Origin: Veillonella criceti
GTDB lineage: Bacteria > Bacillota > Negativicutes > Veillonellales > Veillonellaceae
Length of the DNA stretch: 64,000 nt
NCBI RefSeq assembly: GCF_900460315.1
Contig: NZ_UHIO01000001.1
Location: 396,001 to 460,000, forward strand
Direction: 5' to 3'
Under the pieces are notes generated by a model. That model did no database searches and was not told the DNA's origin. It was given only the letters and a program-made list of their open reading frames with translations. The translations under genes and the position numbers were made by a program. This document shows, in pieces, positions 26,596-36,147 of this stretch; the first letter of the stretch is position 1, and each line of letters begins with the position of its first letter.

Positions 26596-27627
26596 TTAAA
26601 AAGATTGTTTTTCAACAAGATATTCCGCAATTTGCAAGGCATTTAGAGCAGCCCCTTTGCGGATTTGATCCCCTACAATCCAGAAGTTCATACCCTTGTC
26701 ATTATATAAATCTTTACGAATGCGGCCGATTTCACAATCATCTTTACCTGATGTATATAATGGCATAGGATATTCTTGTTCTTTAGGATTATCTTTGACA
26801 ATAAGCCCAGGAAAAGCGTCACAAGCAGCTTTAAAATCTGCTACACTTACAGGGGATTCTGTTTCTACTAAAACGGATTCGGAATGGGAGCGAAATACAG
26901 GAATTCGGATTGTTGTTGGTACAACTTGAATTGCATCATCATGAAGAATTTTCTGAGTTTCTAACACCATTTTCATTTCTTCTTTAGTATAATCATTGTC
27001 CATGAATATATCGATTTGTGGAATTACATTAAACGCAATAGGATAATGTTTTGGTAAAGAGGCACTTGGTAAAATATTAGCTTCCATCTCTTGCTCTGCC
27101 ATATGTGCTTTGGTTTGGTTATTTAATTCATCAATTCCTTCTTTACCGGCACCAGATACAGCTTGATATGTACTTACAACAATACGTTTGATGGGTGATA
27201 AATCATGTAATGGTTTTAGTCCTAGGGCCATAATAATAGTCGAACAGTTTGGATTAGCAATGATACCTTTGTGTGTGTCAATATCTTCTGGATTAACTTC
27301 AGGGACTACTAGTGGCACGTTTGGATCCATACGGAATGTGCTGGAATTATCAATGACGATAGCCCCCCGTTTGACAGCTTCTGGTGCTAATGTTTTAGAA
27401 ATAGAACCGCCAGCAAATAAGGCAATATCAATCCCCTCAAATGATTCTGGCTTAGCTTCTTCTACTATATATGTTTTACCACATACTGAAAGTTCTGTAC
27501 CAGCAGAGCGAGCTGAGGCTAGTAATTTTAATTCAGCAAATGGAAATTGACGTTCTTCGAATAAAGTAATAAACTCTTGACCTACGGCACCAGTGGCACC
27601 TAAAATTGCAACATTTGGTTTTCTCAT
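26596..27627 (-). CDS. asd: Aspartate-semialdehyde dehydrogenase
   Basis: Reduces aspartyl phosphate to aspartate semialdehyde, the branch point to lysine/DAP and to threonine/methionine. The NADP-binding G-A-T-G-A-V-G, the catalytic Cys in A-N-P-N-C-S-T-I and the active-site His in I-R-I-P-V-F-R-S-H-S-E are visible. ATG 27627 is chosen (GGGAGAGA 5 bases upstream) over a TTG five codons earlier. Confidence 0.96.
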   Translation of the reverse strand: MRKPNVAILGATGAVGQEFITLFEERQFPFAELKLLASARSAGTELSVCGKTYIVEEAKPESFEGIDIALFAGGSISKTLAPEAVKRGAIVIDNSSTFRMDPNVPLVVPEVNPEDIDTHKGIIANPNCSTIIMALGLKPLHDLSPIKRIVVSTYQAVSGAGKEGIDELNNQTKAHMAEQEMEANILPSASLPKHYPIAFNVIPQIDIFMDNDYTKEEMKMVLETQKILHDDAIQVVPTTIRIPVFRSHSESVLVETESPVSVADFKAACDAFPGLIVKDNPKEQEYPMPLYTSGKDDCEIGRIRKDLYNDKGMNFWIVGDQIRKGAALNALQIAEYLVEKQSF

Positions 27628-27649
27628 GTGTATCTCTCCCAATAAAAAA

Positions 27650-28447
27650 TTATAAATAATGTTCTAAACCATACGTAAGACCAGGTTTTTCACCAATCTT
27701 TTTACAAGCTAACACGACACCTGGCATAAAGGATAAACGACTAAGTGAATCATGGCGAATCGTTAAGGTTTCATCATAACCCCCAAATAAAACCTCTTGA
27801 TGGGCTACATATCCAGGAAGTCGTACACTGTGAATTGTTACCTCATCTACTTTGGCTCCACGCGCACCAGGCAAACTTTCCTTAGTGAGATCTTCTGCAC
27901 CTTTGGCACCAGCTGCTTGCTTTGCTTCATTAATGAGTTTGGCTGTTAATACGGCTGTTCCAGACGGTGCATCATATTTATGATTATGATGTAATTCAAT
28001 AATTTCCACATTTGGGAAATAGGGGGCTAAATTAGCCGCCGTTTTCATCATCATCACAGCACCTAACGAGAAATTAGGGGCTACTAAACAATTTGCCTTA
28101 TGGTCTTTTCCAATAGCCGCTAATTCATCACGTTGATCAGCTGTAAGACCCGTTGTACCGATTACAAGGTGTACCCCAGCGTTTAACACAGTTTTAGCAT
28201 TTTCAAAAATAATAGCAGGATTTGTAAAATCAACGACTACATCAGGCTTTTTATCTGCTAAAGCGGAACTAATATCTTTATATAAAGGTAATCCTAATTC
28301 TTCAATCCCTGCATCCTTACCAGCATCGTCACCTGCTTGTTTTGGATCAATGCCACCAATAAAGGTAAGTTCTGGATCATTATGAACCGCTTTTACTACT
28401 TCTCGCCCCATTTTACCGGTAGCTCCACAAACCATTACTGTAATCAT
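27650..28447 (-). CDS. dapB: 4-hydroxy-tetrahydrodipicolinate reductase
   Basis: DapB reduces the DapA product on the way to diaminopimelate. The nucleotide-binding G-A-T-G-K-M-G-R-E-V, the catalytic E-L-H-H-N-H-K-Y-D-A-P-S-G-T-A and V-D-F-T-N-P are diagnostic. ATG 28447 is chosen: the AGGAGGA site at 28460-28454 leaves 6 bases to it but none to the ATG two codons upstream. The longer open frame runs back into the riboswitch terminator and is not real coding sequence. First gene of the lysine-riboswitch operon. Confidence 0.96.
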   Translation of the reverse strand: MITVMVCGATGKMGREVVKAVHNDPELTFIGGIDPKQAGDDAGKDAGIEELGLPLYKDISSALADKKPDVVVDFTNPAIIFENAKTVLNAGVHLVIGTTGLTADQRDELAAIGKDHKANCLVAPNFSLGAVMMMKTAANLAPYFPNVEIIELHHNHKYDAPSGTAVLTAKLINEAKQAAGAKGAEDLTKESLPGARGAKVDEVTIHSVRLPGYVAHQEVLFGGYDETLTIRHDSLSRLSFMPGVVLACKKIGEKPGLTYGLEHYL

Positions 28448-28460
28448 GTTCATTCCTCCT

Positions 28461-28740
28461 AAAAAAAAGACCAGCGCATAGCTGCCACTGATCTTGGTAT
28501 GATTACCTGAACGAACCATCTTTCTTGGTATACACCAAGACTACGATAGTCAGAACAATGAGCTAGCACTCCATCTAATGATGACAGTCATACACCTATT
28601 CGATGCATAACCAGCGCTGTTTGTTGGCTCAAACAGGCTTCGGCGAAGTCTCCTTTCCTCATAGTTCAACGTGTGCCCCACTCCATATGAATACTCTTAA
28701 CCTTCGCGCCTCTATCTCCAGTTATTCAATTTAAAAACTG
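28461..28740 (-). promoter_or_regulatory. Lysine riboswitch (L box) controlling dapB-asd-dapA
   Basis: On the minus strand the leader contains the conserved lysine-aptamer elements AGAGGCGCGAAGG, A-GAGTA, GGAAAGGAGACTTCG and GCCGAAGCC in the right order. It ends in a terminator whose stem pairs AAGATCAGTG with CGCTGGTCTT and is followed by eight U residues (28468-28461). Lysine binding is expected to favour the terminator and shut the operon off. A promoter and a dapB ribosome site flank it at the expected positions. Confidence 0.95.
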
Positions 28741-28749
28741 ATTACCATT

Positions 28750-28778
28750 AGTATACATTTATTTTTTCATATCGTCAA
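28750..28778 (-). promoter_or_regulatory. Promoter of the lysine-riboswitch operon
   Basis: On the minus strand TTGACG (28778-28773), 17 bases, TATACT (28755-28750). Transcription would start a few bases before the aptamer. Confidence 0.85.
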
Positions 28779-28811
28779 ATGATATTATGTATACATAATC
28801 AAGTAATGCGT

Positions 28812-30488
28812 TTATGACTGTTTTTGTTTAAAATGTAAAATCATTTCTTTAGCTGTAGCTAACGCTGTATGTGAGAAGTTTTGCCCACTCATCATGCGAG
28901 CAATTTGCTGTACATGTTCTTCTTCAGATAATTCTGTAAGAGTAGACACAGTGCGTCCTTCTTCCTCGTGTTTGCTTAGATGATAGTGATGTTTAGCAAT
29001 ACTGGCAGTTTGCGGTAGATGTGTGATACAGAATACTTGCGTACTGTTACTAAGTTGTTGAATTTTAGCGGCTACTTGTAGTGCAATATCACCGCTAATC
29101 CCTACATCAATTTCATCAAATACAAGTGTTTTATAGGTTTTCGTATTGAATACAGATTTAAACGCTAAGGCAATTCGTGAAATTTCACCACCAGATGCTA
29201 CTTTATGGAGTGGTAATAGCCCTTCCCCTGCATTCGCACTAAAAAGAAGTTCAATATGTTTCGCCCCTAAAGGGGTTAATTCTTCGCTTAAATCTAAGGT
29301 AAATTGTAACTCTGCTTTGGCCATCCCTAAATCCGTTAATTGCTCCTTTAAATGCGCGGCAATGGTTGCACTATTGGTTTGACGAATCGTTGTAAGTTGT
29401 AGTAATGCCTCTTTGGCTTTAGCTTCCGCTTCACTAACGGCTTTTTCTAAATCTTCTTTAGCATAGCTCTGCGCTTCTAATTCTTCTAAGCGAGCTTGTG
29501 CTTTTGTTTCGAAATCTAGAATTGCTTGAATGGAGTCTCCATATTTACGTTTTAAACCATAAATTAAAGAATCTCGTTCTTGGCAATATGCATAACGTTC
29601 TTCGTCATAAGAAATAGTGTCACGATATCGATCTAAACCTTGAGCCGCTTCTTCTAACTGAAAATAAGCAGAATTGACTAATTCTGAAAGATCCTTTAAC
29701 TCTTCATCGTAACGTACTAAATCTTGAACTTCTGCTTTTATACTATTAACAGCTTCTAATATAGCATGCCGATCACTGTAAAATGCAGTATAACAAGCAC
29801 CCAGCACTTTGTCTAAGTGCTCAAAACTATCTAATCGTTTTAATTCAGTAGTTAAAGCTTCGTCTTCTCCTATTTTTAATTGGGCCTCTTCAATTTCATC
29901 AATTTGAAACCGTAACATATCTAATTCGCGAGCTCGTTCGGCAGCCATAGCCTCCAAACCATCAAGTTGTTGCTTGGCAGTCTTATAAACTTTATAAGCG
30001 GCTACATAATTTTCAAAGGCTTGTTGGCCCTCTTTGGTATATTCATCTAAATATCGATGATGTACCTCTGGATTCAGTAGCAATTGATTACTATATTGGC
30101 CATGAATATCTGCTAAATAAAGCCCAATTTCACGTAATGCTTTTAAGGGGATTGCCTGATCATTTGCTAAAATAGTAGATTTACCTTGCCGATTAAAAGA
30201 ACGTGATAAAATAAGCTGATTTTCTTCTACCAGGATGTTTTTACTCGCCAACAAAGACAATAAGGCGGTATCTCCTGTTACATCAAAAACGCCTTCAATG
30301 ATAAAAGCATCTTTGCCGTGACGAATAAATTCATTACTAGCACGTTCACCCAGTAAAATGCTGAAAGCATCCATTAATATGGATTTACCAGCCCCTGTTT
30401 CACCAGTAAAAATAGTAATACCATCAGAAAATTGTAAGTTCATCTGTTCAATTAAAGCAAAATTGCGAATCCCCATATGTGTAAGCAT
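28812..30488 (-). CDS. recN: DNA repair protein RecN
   Basis: SMC-like ATPase of recombinational repair, 558 residues. Walker A is G-E-T-G-A-G-K-S-I at residues 32-40, the central third is coiled coil rich in Glu/Leu/Lys, and the C-terminal head has S-G-G-E-I-S-R-I-A-L-A and Walker B V-F-D-E-I-D-V-G-I-S-G. It is last in the long minus-strand run that begins near efp. The argR-recN order is typical of Firmicutes. Confidence 0.96.
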   Translation of the reverse strand: MLTHMGIRNFALIEQMNLQFSDGITIFTGETGAGKSILMDAFSILLGERASNEFIRHGKDAFIIEGVFDVTGDTALLSLLASKNILVEENQLILSRSFNRQGKSTILANDQAIPLKALREIGLYLADIHGQYSNQLLLNPEVHHRYLDEYTKEGQQAFENYVAAYKVYKTAKQQLDGLEAMAAERARELDMLRFQIDEIEEAQLKIGEDEALTTELKRLDSFEHLDKVLGACYTAFYSDRHAILEAVNSIKAEVQDLVRYDEELKDLSELVNSAYFQLEEAAQGLDRYRDTISYDEERYAYCQERDSLIYGLKRKYGDSIQAILDFETKAQARLEELEAQSYAKEDLEKAVSEAEAKAKEALLQLTTIRQTNSATIAAHLKEQLTDLGMAKAELQFTLDLSEELTPLGAKHIELLFSANAGEGLLPLHKVASGGEISRIALAFKSVFNTKTYKTLVFDEIDVGISGDIALQVAAKIQQLSNSTQVFCITHLPQTASIAKHHYHLSKHEEEGRTVSTLTELSEEEHVQQIARMMSGQNFSHTALATAKEMILHFKQKQS

Positions 30489-30500
30489 AGTAAAGTGGCC

Positions 30501-30956
30501 TTAATCTTTCATTAAATCAGAAATACGTTTCAAAATAGGTTGTACGTCTTCGACTGAACGAGCAATCAATAATATAGTATCATCCCCTGCTAAGGTGCCA
30601 ATTAATTCACCCCATTTTGCATGATCGATAGCAAAGGCGACCGATTGAGCTGAACCGGGCAAAGTGTGGAGTACAACCTGATTTAAACTGTAATCTACAC
30701 GCGTAATAGAGTCTTGGAATAAACGACTAATACGATTACCAATCAGTAGTACATTTTCTTCTGGTGATAAAGCATAGCGATAGTGTCCATCACCAGTTGG
30801 AATTTTAATAAGCATCAATTCTTTAATATCACGAGATACGGTAGCTTGCGTTACTTCAATCCCCTCATCAGCTAAAGCGGCTGCGAGTTCTTCCTGTGTT
30901 TCAATAGAGCGGGATTGTACAATCTCTTTAATTTTATTATATCTGTAGCGTTTCAT
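30501..30956 (-). CDS. argR: Arginine repressor ArgR/AhrC
   Basis: 151 residues. An N-terminal winged helix (T-Q-E-E-L-A-A-A-L ... T-Q-A-T-V-S-R-D-I-K-E-L) and a C-terminal hexamerisation and arginine-binding domain (L-P-G-S-A-Q-S-V-A ... L-A-G-D-D-T-I-L-L-I-A) are both complete. It controls arginine synthesis and catabolism in response to arginine. It lies 12 bases from recN. Confidence 0.95.
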   Translation of the reverse strand: MKRYRYNKIKEIVQSRSIETQEELAAALADEGIEVTQATVSRDIKELMLIKIPTGDGHYRYALSPEENVLLIGNRISRLFQDSITRVDYSLNQVVLHTLPGSAQSVAFAIDHAKWGELIGTLAGDDTILLIARSVEDVQPILKRISDLMKD

Positions 30957-30959
30957 AGG

Positions 30960-31538
30960 TCACCGTCCTTTAATAATATATAAAATGGGAGGCTTGTTAA
31001 TTTGATTAACTGGCTTCCACGTTGCCACGTCGTATGTTTTTTGTGGTAACGTTGTTAAAAATGTATGTACTGCTTGTGCTTCTGCTTCGCCCGTTGGTGT
31101 TCCTGGATAAGCAACTATAGTAATCAATCCTTGAGGGGCTAATTGGGAGATCCCTTTTTCTAGAGCTTCTAGTGTGCTCTCAGGTTGAGTCATTAGTTTA
31201 TGAGAACTTCCGGGTAAATAGCCTAAGTTAAAAATAAGTAGATCAATTGGTGCGGATAGCCAATCATTTGTTCCTAATAAAAGCTCATGATGACCTTCGA
31301 TTAAATGATAGTCTAAGTCTGTGCGAGTACATTCTTGCGCTAATTTTGCCTGAGTTGCTTGAATTGCAATAGCTTGTCGATCTAATCCCCATAATGTGGT
31401 ACCTGTCTGACAGTGATTGGCTAAATAAAGAAAATCATGGCCATTACCTACCGTTGCGTCCACAATGGTTTGTGCCTGATTCAACTGATCAAGCCATAAA
31501 GTGCGTTGAAATTGTACGGCGTGATTGAAATTAATCAT
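30960..31538 (-). CDS. mnmM: Class I SAM methyltransferase, MnmM/YtqB-like (tRNA U34 modification)
   Basis: 192 residues. The SAM-binding motif is V-D-A-T-V-G-N-G-H-D-F; a later I-F-N-L-G-Y-L-P-G-S motif is typical of the PF06962 family. Bacillus YtqB (MnmM) of this family methylates nm5s2U34 to mnm5s2U34 in tRNA. It overlaps nadK by 4 bases and abuts argR, so it is cotranscribed. Family membership is clear; substrate is transferred from the Bacillus enzyme. Confidence 0.82.
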   Translation of the reverse strand: MINFNHAVQFQRTLWLDQLNQAQTIVDATVGNGHDFLYLANHCQTGTTLWGLDRQAIAIQATQAKLAQECTRTDLDYHLIEGHHELLLGTNDWLSAPIDLLIFNLGYLPGSSHKLMTQPESTLEALEKGISQLAPQGLITIVAYPGTPTGEAEAQAVHTFLTTLPQKTYDVATWKPVNQINKPPILYIIKGR

Positions 31539-32416
31539 AAGAGTTCATCTCGTCTAGCTGACAATTTGCGGAATAAAGTGGCAAAGAATTTTTGTTCGTA
31601 GAAGCGTACGTAGCGGCTATAAAGTGCACTAGCTTCTATATGTAAGGTATCGTCACTCGTAAATTCATAATCAAAAGTACCATCAATACAAATGTGTAAC
31701 TTTTCTTGACGTTTTGGCATCGTTAAATCGATACGAGCACTTTCTTTTAAGACTAGCGATACACTTTGTAATAAATGTGGTGCTATTGGCGTTACAATTA
31801 TCGAATGATTATCTGGGGCCATAATAGGACCACCGGCCGATAAATTATAGCCCGTAGAGCCTGTAGAACAGGCAACGATTAACCCATCTGCCGGATACAT
31901 TTGCGTATACCCTTCATTAATAGCTAAATTAATGCGAGCCATCCGTCCTGGTTTTTCATGAGTGATGACAACTTCATTGATAATAGGCGTTAATTTCTTA
32001 GCGCCTTCAGCGGTGCGAATTTCAGCAGCTAAGTGAATTCGATTTTCTACACGATAATCACCATTAGCAATCTTCGTAATACGATCCTCCATATCGGCTA
32101 ATTCGATTTGATTTAAAAAGCCTAATTCACCAAGATTAATACCGCAAATAGGTACATCATGCATATAGATTTGACGTGCTAGATGAATTAGTGTACCATC
32201 ACCACCAAAACTAAAAGCAATGTCCAATCGTTTGAAGATTTCTGGTCTTGGTAATACATGTTCATCTGGTACATTAAGTAGTTTAGGCAAATTAAATTCG
32301 TTAAGATCCTCAGGAAGCCAAACTTCAATACCGCACTTGTCGCAAATTCGTTTAGCCTCTTGTAGCACAGAAATTATATTTTCTTTGCCCATATTAGGGA
32401 TAAAACCTACTCGCAT
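31535..32416 (-). CDS. nadK: NAD kinase
   Basis: Phosphorylates NAD to NADP. The diagnostic F-G-G-D-G-T-L-I-H and G-I-N-L-G-E-L-G-F-L motifs, S-T-G-S-T-G-Y-N-L-S-A-G-G-P and the C-terminal C-I-D-G are all seen. 293 residues. The tlyA-nadK-argR-recN order is conserved in Firmicutes. Confidence 0.96.
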   Translation of the reverse strand: MRVGFIPNMGKENIISVLQEAKRICDKCGIEVWLPEDLNEFNLPKLLNVPDEHVLPRPEIFKRLDIAFSFGGDGTLIHLARQIYMHDVPICGINLGELGFLNQIELADMEDRITKIANGDYRVENRIHLAAEIRTAEGAKKLTPIINEVVITHEKPGRMARINLAINEGYTQMYPADGLIVACSTGSTGYNLSAGGPIMAPDNHSIIVTPIAPHLLQSVSLVLKESARIDLTMPKRQEKLHICIDGTFDYEFTSDDTLHIEASALYSRYVRFYEQKFFATLFRKLSARRDELL

Positions 32417-32424
32417 ATCATCAC

Positions 32425-33228
32425 CTACATTTCATGAGCGGCTGCCACTACAGAGTGAACTAATTCCTCAGTAATGGGCAAAGCCCCTTCTGCTGTTTTC
32501 TTAAAAAATCCTAAAAATTCTATATTCCCTTCAGTCCCCTTAATGGGTGAATAAGTAACTCCATGTGGATATAGTCCACAGCTTTCAGCTACTTGCAAAA
32601 TACGAAGTAGCACTTCTTCATGAGTGCTTGCTTCACGGACAATACCACCTTTACCAACTTTTTCACGACCAGCTTCAAACTGAGGTTTAATTAGAGCTAC
32701 TAAAGAACCATTATCTTTAAGTAAAGTCACAGCTACAGGCAATACTTTATCCAGTGAAATGAAGGCTACATCAATGGAAATAAAATCAGAAAGCTCGCCT
32801 AATTGCTCAGGCGTTACAGTGCGAATATTCTGTTTTTCCATGTTAACAACGCGGGAATCTTGCCGTAAAGACCAAGCCAATTGATTATAGCCGACATCAA
32901 TAGCAAATACCTTGGCAGCACCATTTTGTAACGCACAATCTGTAAAACCACCGGTAGAGGCACCAATATCTACCATGACCGCATTGGTTAAATCTATAGG
33001 ATAAAGTTGTAAAGCTTTTTCTAATTTTAAGCCACCACGACTTACATAGGGCAATGTATTTCCTTTAACGGATAAATCAGCATCAATGGGAATTTTAGTG
33101 CCCGCTTTATCAACGCATACGGTGCCCATAAAAATTTGACCGGCCATAATAGCCGTTTTTGCCTTTTCACGGCTTTCAAAGATACCTCGATTCACCAGTA
33201 ATACATCTAAACGTTCTTTTGTACTCAT
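32425..33228 (-). CDS. tlyA: TlyA-family rRNA methyltransferase (S4 domain)
   Basis: 267 residues. An N-terminal S4 RNA-binding domain (R-L-D-V-L-L-V-N-R-G ... S-R-E-K-A-K) is followed by an FtsJ-like SAM methyltransferase (V-D-I-G-A-S-T-G-G-F-T-D-C). TlyA methylates 2'-O-ribose of rRNA nucleotides. Older annotations call it hemolysin A. Nine bases separate it from nadK. Confidence 0.93.
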   Translation of the reverse strand: MSTKERLDVLLVNRGIFESREKAKTAIMAGQIFMGTVCVDKAGTKIPIDADLSVKGNTLPYVSRGGLKLEKALQLYPIDLTNAVMVDIGASTGGFTDCALQNGAAKVFAIDVGYNQLAWSLRQDSRVVNMEKQNIRTVTPEQLGELSDFISIDVAFISLDKVLPVAVTLLKDNGSLVALIKPQFEAGREKVGKGGIVREASTHEEVLLRILQVAESCGLYPHGVTYSPIKGTEGNIEFLGFFKKTAEGALPITEELVHSVVAAAHEM

Positions 33229-33242
33229 AAAACTCCCCTACA

Positions 33243-33710
33243 TTACAGAAAATTATAATAAATGATAGAGGCTACGGCATATCCTAAGATAGCGCCACCA
33301 AATACTTCAAATGGCGTATGACCTAATAGTTCTTTAAGCATTTGACCGCCTTCAATATGAACTGGAATGTTACGTTTTTTAAAATGTTCCATTAACTGAT
33401 TGAGTATTTGCGCTTGGCGACCAGCTTCTCGTCGGACACCTGATGCATCATACATAACAATTAAAGAGAAGGTCAAACAAATAACAAATAAATCTGAAGT
33501 TGGTCCATGTTCATACGCAGTAGCTGTAGATAAGGCCACTACTAAAGACGTGTGTGAGCTAGGAAATCCGCCAGAGCCAATTAGTCGCTCCCATTGTAAA
33601 CGACGAATCTGCCATAGGACGATAACAAATTTTAATGCTTGTGCTAAAAACCAGCCCCAAAAAGCACTAATGGCTATGTAATTACTAAATAATTGATTTA
33701 AAAACTGCAT
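33243..33710 (-). CDS. Divergent PAP2-family membrane protein (YuiD-like)
   Basis: 155 residues with several membrane segments. The W-x-x-A-Q-x-x-K, G-G-F-P-S-S-H-T-S, M-Y-D-A-S-G-V-R-R-E-A-G-x-Q-A and L-G-H-T-P-x-E-V-x-x-G motifs define the divergent PAP2 (DUF212) family. The P-S-S-H and R-R-x-x-G-x-Q elements resemble acid-phosphatase active sites, so a lipid phosphate such as undecaprenyl or polyprenyl diphosphate is a reasonable substrate. Its neighbour ispA makes prenyl diphosphates, which fits but does not prove this. Confidence 0.85.
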   Translation of the reverse strand: MQFLNQLFSNYIAISAFWGWFLAQALKFVIVLWQIRRLQWERLIGSGGFPSSHTSLVVALSTATAYEHGPTSDLFVICLTFSLIVMYDASGVRREAGRQAQILNQLMEHFKKRNIPVHIEGGQMLKELLGHTPFEVFGGAILGYAVASIIYYNFL

Positions 33711-33724
33711 AATAGATTCGTCCT

Positions 33725-34603
33725 TTAATTTGTACGGTGTACTAAATAGTCTACTAATGCTTCTAATATTGTTGTATCACCATCAACATTGGCTAACGCA
33801 ACTTTAGCAGCCTTAGCTGTTTCATTAGCTTTAGTACGAGCGCCTTTTTCCCCTAATTCAGATACATACGTAGATTTATCTTGTTTTTCATCACTACCAG
33901 GCATTTTACCTAAATCTTCTATTGTTCCTGTTACATCTAAAATATCATCAGTAATTTGGAATAATAAGCCTAATTGATCACCATAGGTACGATAACTAGC
34001 TTGTACTTCTGGGGTTGCTTTACTTAAAATAAGACCAATTTCAATTGCTGCTAAAAATAAAGCACCCGTTTTACCGCGATGTAAGACTTGTAATTCTTCA
34101 AGTGGTATATGCCGACCTTCTGACTCTAAATCAAAGGCTTGTCCCCCAACCATACCTTCTGGGCCAGCTGCTTTGGCTAATGCTAATACACATTGCAACT
34201 GTTGACTTGGTGTGGCTACCTTATTTTGACACATTAATTGAAAGGCATAGGTCAATAAACCATCCCCTGCTAAAATGGCAAGGCCATCACCATATACCTT
34301 ATGATTAGTTAGACTACCACGACGATAATCATCATTATCCATAGCCGGTAAATCATCATGTACTAAGGAATAGGTATGAATTAATTCAATAGCGCAAACA
34401 ATTTCTTTATACGGTTCTGGTGAAACCCCTAATGACTCCATAACGGCTTTAGTTAAAATAGGTCGAATCCGTTTGCCACCCATCAATAAGCTATAACGCA
34501 TTGATTCATACAGCTTAGCATATTCTGCATTAGGCGACTCTAATAGGGAGGCCAAATACGATTCAGTCCAAGCTTTACTCGCTTTTAAATATTCTTTTAA
34601 CAT
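33725..34603 (-). CDS. ispA: Polyprenyl (farnesyl/geranylgeranyl) diphosphate synthase
   Basis: All-alpha isoprenoid synthase of 292 residues that elongates DMAPP with IPP. The first Asp-rich motif is D-D-L-P-A-M-D-N-D-D and the second is D-D-I-L-D; G-G-K-R-I-R-P binds diphosphate. ATG 34603 (AGGAGG upstream) is preferred over an upstream in-frame start. It follows xseA-xseB, as in many Firmicutes. Confidence 0.93.
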   Translation of the reverse strand: MLKEYLKASKAWTESYLASLLESPNAEYAKLYESMRYSLLMGGKRIRPILTKAVMESLGVSPEPYKEIVCAIELIHTYSLVHDDLPAMDNDDYRRGSLTNHKVYGDGLAILAGDGLLTYAFQLMCQNKVATPSQQLQCVLALAKAAGPEGMVGGQAFDLESEGRHIPLEELQVLHRGKTGALFLAAIEIGLILSKATPEVQASYRTYGDQLGLLFQITDDILDVTGTIEDLGKMPGSDEKQDKSTYVSELGEKGARTKANETAKAAKVALANVDGDTTILEALVDYLVHRTN

Positions 34604-34721
34604 AGTTCCTCCTACCCTATATGTATGGACCAATATAAAATATTTTTTATTAATACACCGAAACTATATAGTCAGTCTCTATCTTATTATTATACATCAT
34701 TTAGTCTAATTTATACATAGT

Positions 34722-34940
34722 TTATTTCTGCATTTCATCGCCAATTCGCACTTCTTCAATGATTTGCCGAACTTCGCCTTCTACACTTTGTAGCATATCA
34801 GAACACTCTTTAACTAAGGTTAGTCCTTTTTTATATTGCGTAAGCAATTCATTAACTGATAATTCATTAGCATCAAGTGTTCGTACAATTTCTTCTAAAG
34901 CAGCATATTTTTTCTCATAATTTTTTAATGTATTAGCCAT
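34722..34940 (-). CDS. xseB: Exodeoxyribonuclease VII small subunit
   Basis: 72 residues, short helical protein with Y-E-K-K-Y-A-A-L-E-E-I-V and L-L-T-Q-Y-K-K-G-L-T-L-V-K-E-C, typical of XseB. Several copies bind one XseA to form ExoVII, which degrades ssDNA. It starts one base inside the end of xseA, so the two are coupled. Confidence 0.93.
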   Translation of the reverse strand: MANTLKNYEKKYAALEEIVRTLDANELSVNELLTQYKKGLTLVKECSDMLQSVEGEVRQIIEEVRIGDEMQK

Positions 34941-36139
34941 TAGTGTGAAATCTCCTCAATCATAGCTTTTAATATACCATCTTGCATAGTTATATCAATA
35001 GAATCACCTACTGTTACATCGTGGGATGATTGAATAGGCTGACCTTTATGTTCAATTTTAGTATAACCTTTGACTAACAGATGAAGCGGATTCAATAATT
35101 CTAATTGTTGTGCTAAGAGCGCTATATCATTTTGTTTTTGTCCAATCTGGTTAGTCATTGATGCTGTTAATTGATGTTGTAAACTTGTTAATTTACTACT
35201 TTCCTTATGAATTAAGGTCAGTGCTGGAATCCCTAATTTACGATTAAAAATAGCTTGTAAATCTTGTTTTTTTGATTCCAACATTTGCTTCATAAATTGA
35301 TGTAAATATTGTTCTTTGTCTTTAATTTGTTGCCACAATAAGCTAACTGGATAGACTGTTAATTCTGCGGCGTGACTGGGTGTAGCCCCCCGTACATCGG
35401 CTGCAAAATCACATAACGTATAGTCTGTTTCATGACCTACAGCGGACACTATCGGTGTTTTACAATGGTAGACTGCTTCTACAACAGCTCTGTCATTAAA
35501 ACACCAGAGATCTTCCATTGAACCGCCACCACGGCCCACAATAATAAGTTCAATGTCTTTATCCTTATCAGCTCGTTCAATGCCTTTAGCAATGATAGGG
35601 CCGGCTTTATCGCCTTGTACGGGCACGGCAAATAATTTAAAGCGTACCCATGGATTGCGTTGGGCGGCTACATGCAATATATCGTGCAAAACAGCGCCCG
35701 ATTCAGACGTTACAAGACCTATGCAAGTGGGCATGATGGGTAATGGTTGTTTGTGGAGTTCATCAAAATAGCCCAGTGCCGTTAATTCCTTTTTTAGAGC
35801 TTCATAGGCTAATTGATACGGGCTTTTTTGTCCAATTTGCATATCATTACATATTAAACTTAAACGTCCTGTTTTTTCATAGAAATTAATCGTAGCACGC
35901 ATAGTAACAAATAAGCCATTCTCAAGCGCACCGACGAGTCCTTTTTTTTGAGCGGTACCCGCCCAAAGGGCTACATCAATAGAGGCTTCTTCATCCTTTA
36001 AGGAAAAATAGTAATGGCCCGTACTATGACGTTTTAAATTGGAGATTGTTCCTGCTACATAGCAATTTTTTAATATATATTCACGTTCTAATACTCGTTT
36101 AACTAACGTGTTTAAACGGGCAACTGAAAATACATCCAT
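34940..36139 (-). CDS. xseA: Exodeoxyribonuclease VII large subunit
   Basis: 399 residues. An N-terminal OB fold (about 20-100) precedes the catalytic core with I-G-L-V-T-S-x-x-G-A-V-x-x-D-I, I-I-V-G-R-G-G-G-S-M-E-D-L-W-C-F-N and S-A-V-G-H-E-T-D-Y-T-L-C-D-F-A-A-D. A long coiled coil follows and binds XseB subunits. Complete. Confidence 0.96.
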   Translation of the reverse strand: MDVFSVARLNTLVKRVLEREYILKNCYVAGTISNLKRHSTGHYYFSLKDEEASIDVALWAGTAQKKGLVGALENGLFVTMRATINFYEKTGRLSLICNDMQIGQKSPYQLAYEALKKELTALGYFDELHKQPLPIMPTCIGLVTSESGAVLHDILHVAAQRNPWVRFKLFAVPVQGDKAGPIIAKGIERADKDKDIELIIVGRGGGSMEDLWCFNDRAVVEAVYHCKTPIVSAVGHETDYTLCDFAADVRGATPSHAAELTVYPVSLLWQQIKDKEQYLHQFMKQMLESKKQDLQAIFNRKLGIPALTLIHKESSKLTSLQHQLTASMTNQIGQKQNDIALLAQQLELLNPLHLLVKGYTKIEHKGQPIQSSHDVTVGDSIDITMQDGILKAMIEEISH

Positions 36140-36147
36140 ACAAACCT

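Noticed and set aside
28448-28519. N-terminal extension of DapB
   Set aside because: The extra codons lie in the riboswitch terminator; the ribosome site points to ATG 28447.
34045-34308. 87-codon open frame antisense to ispA
   Set aside because: No ribosome site and no family features; it is a shadow of a conserved gene.
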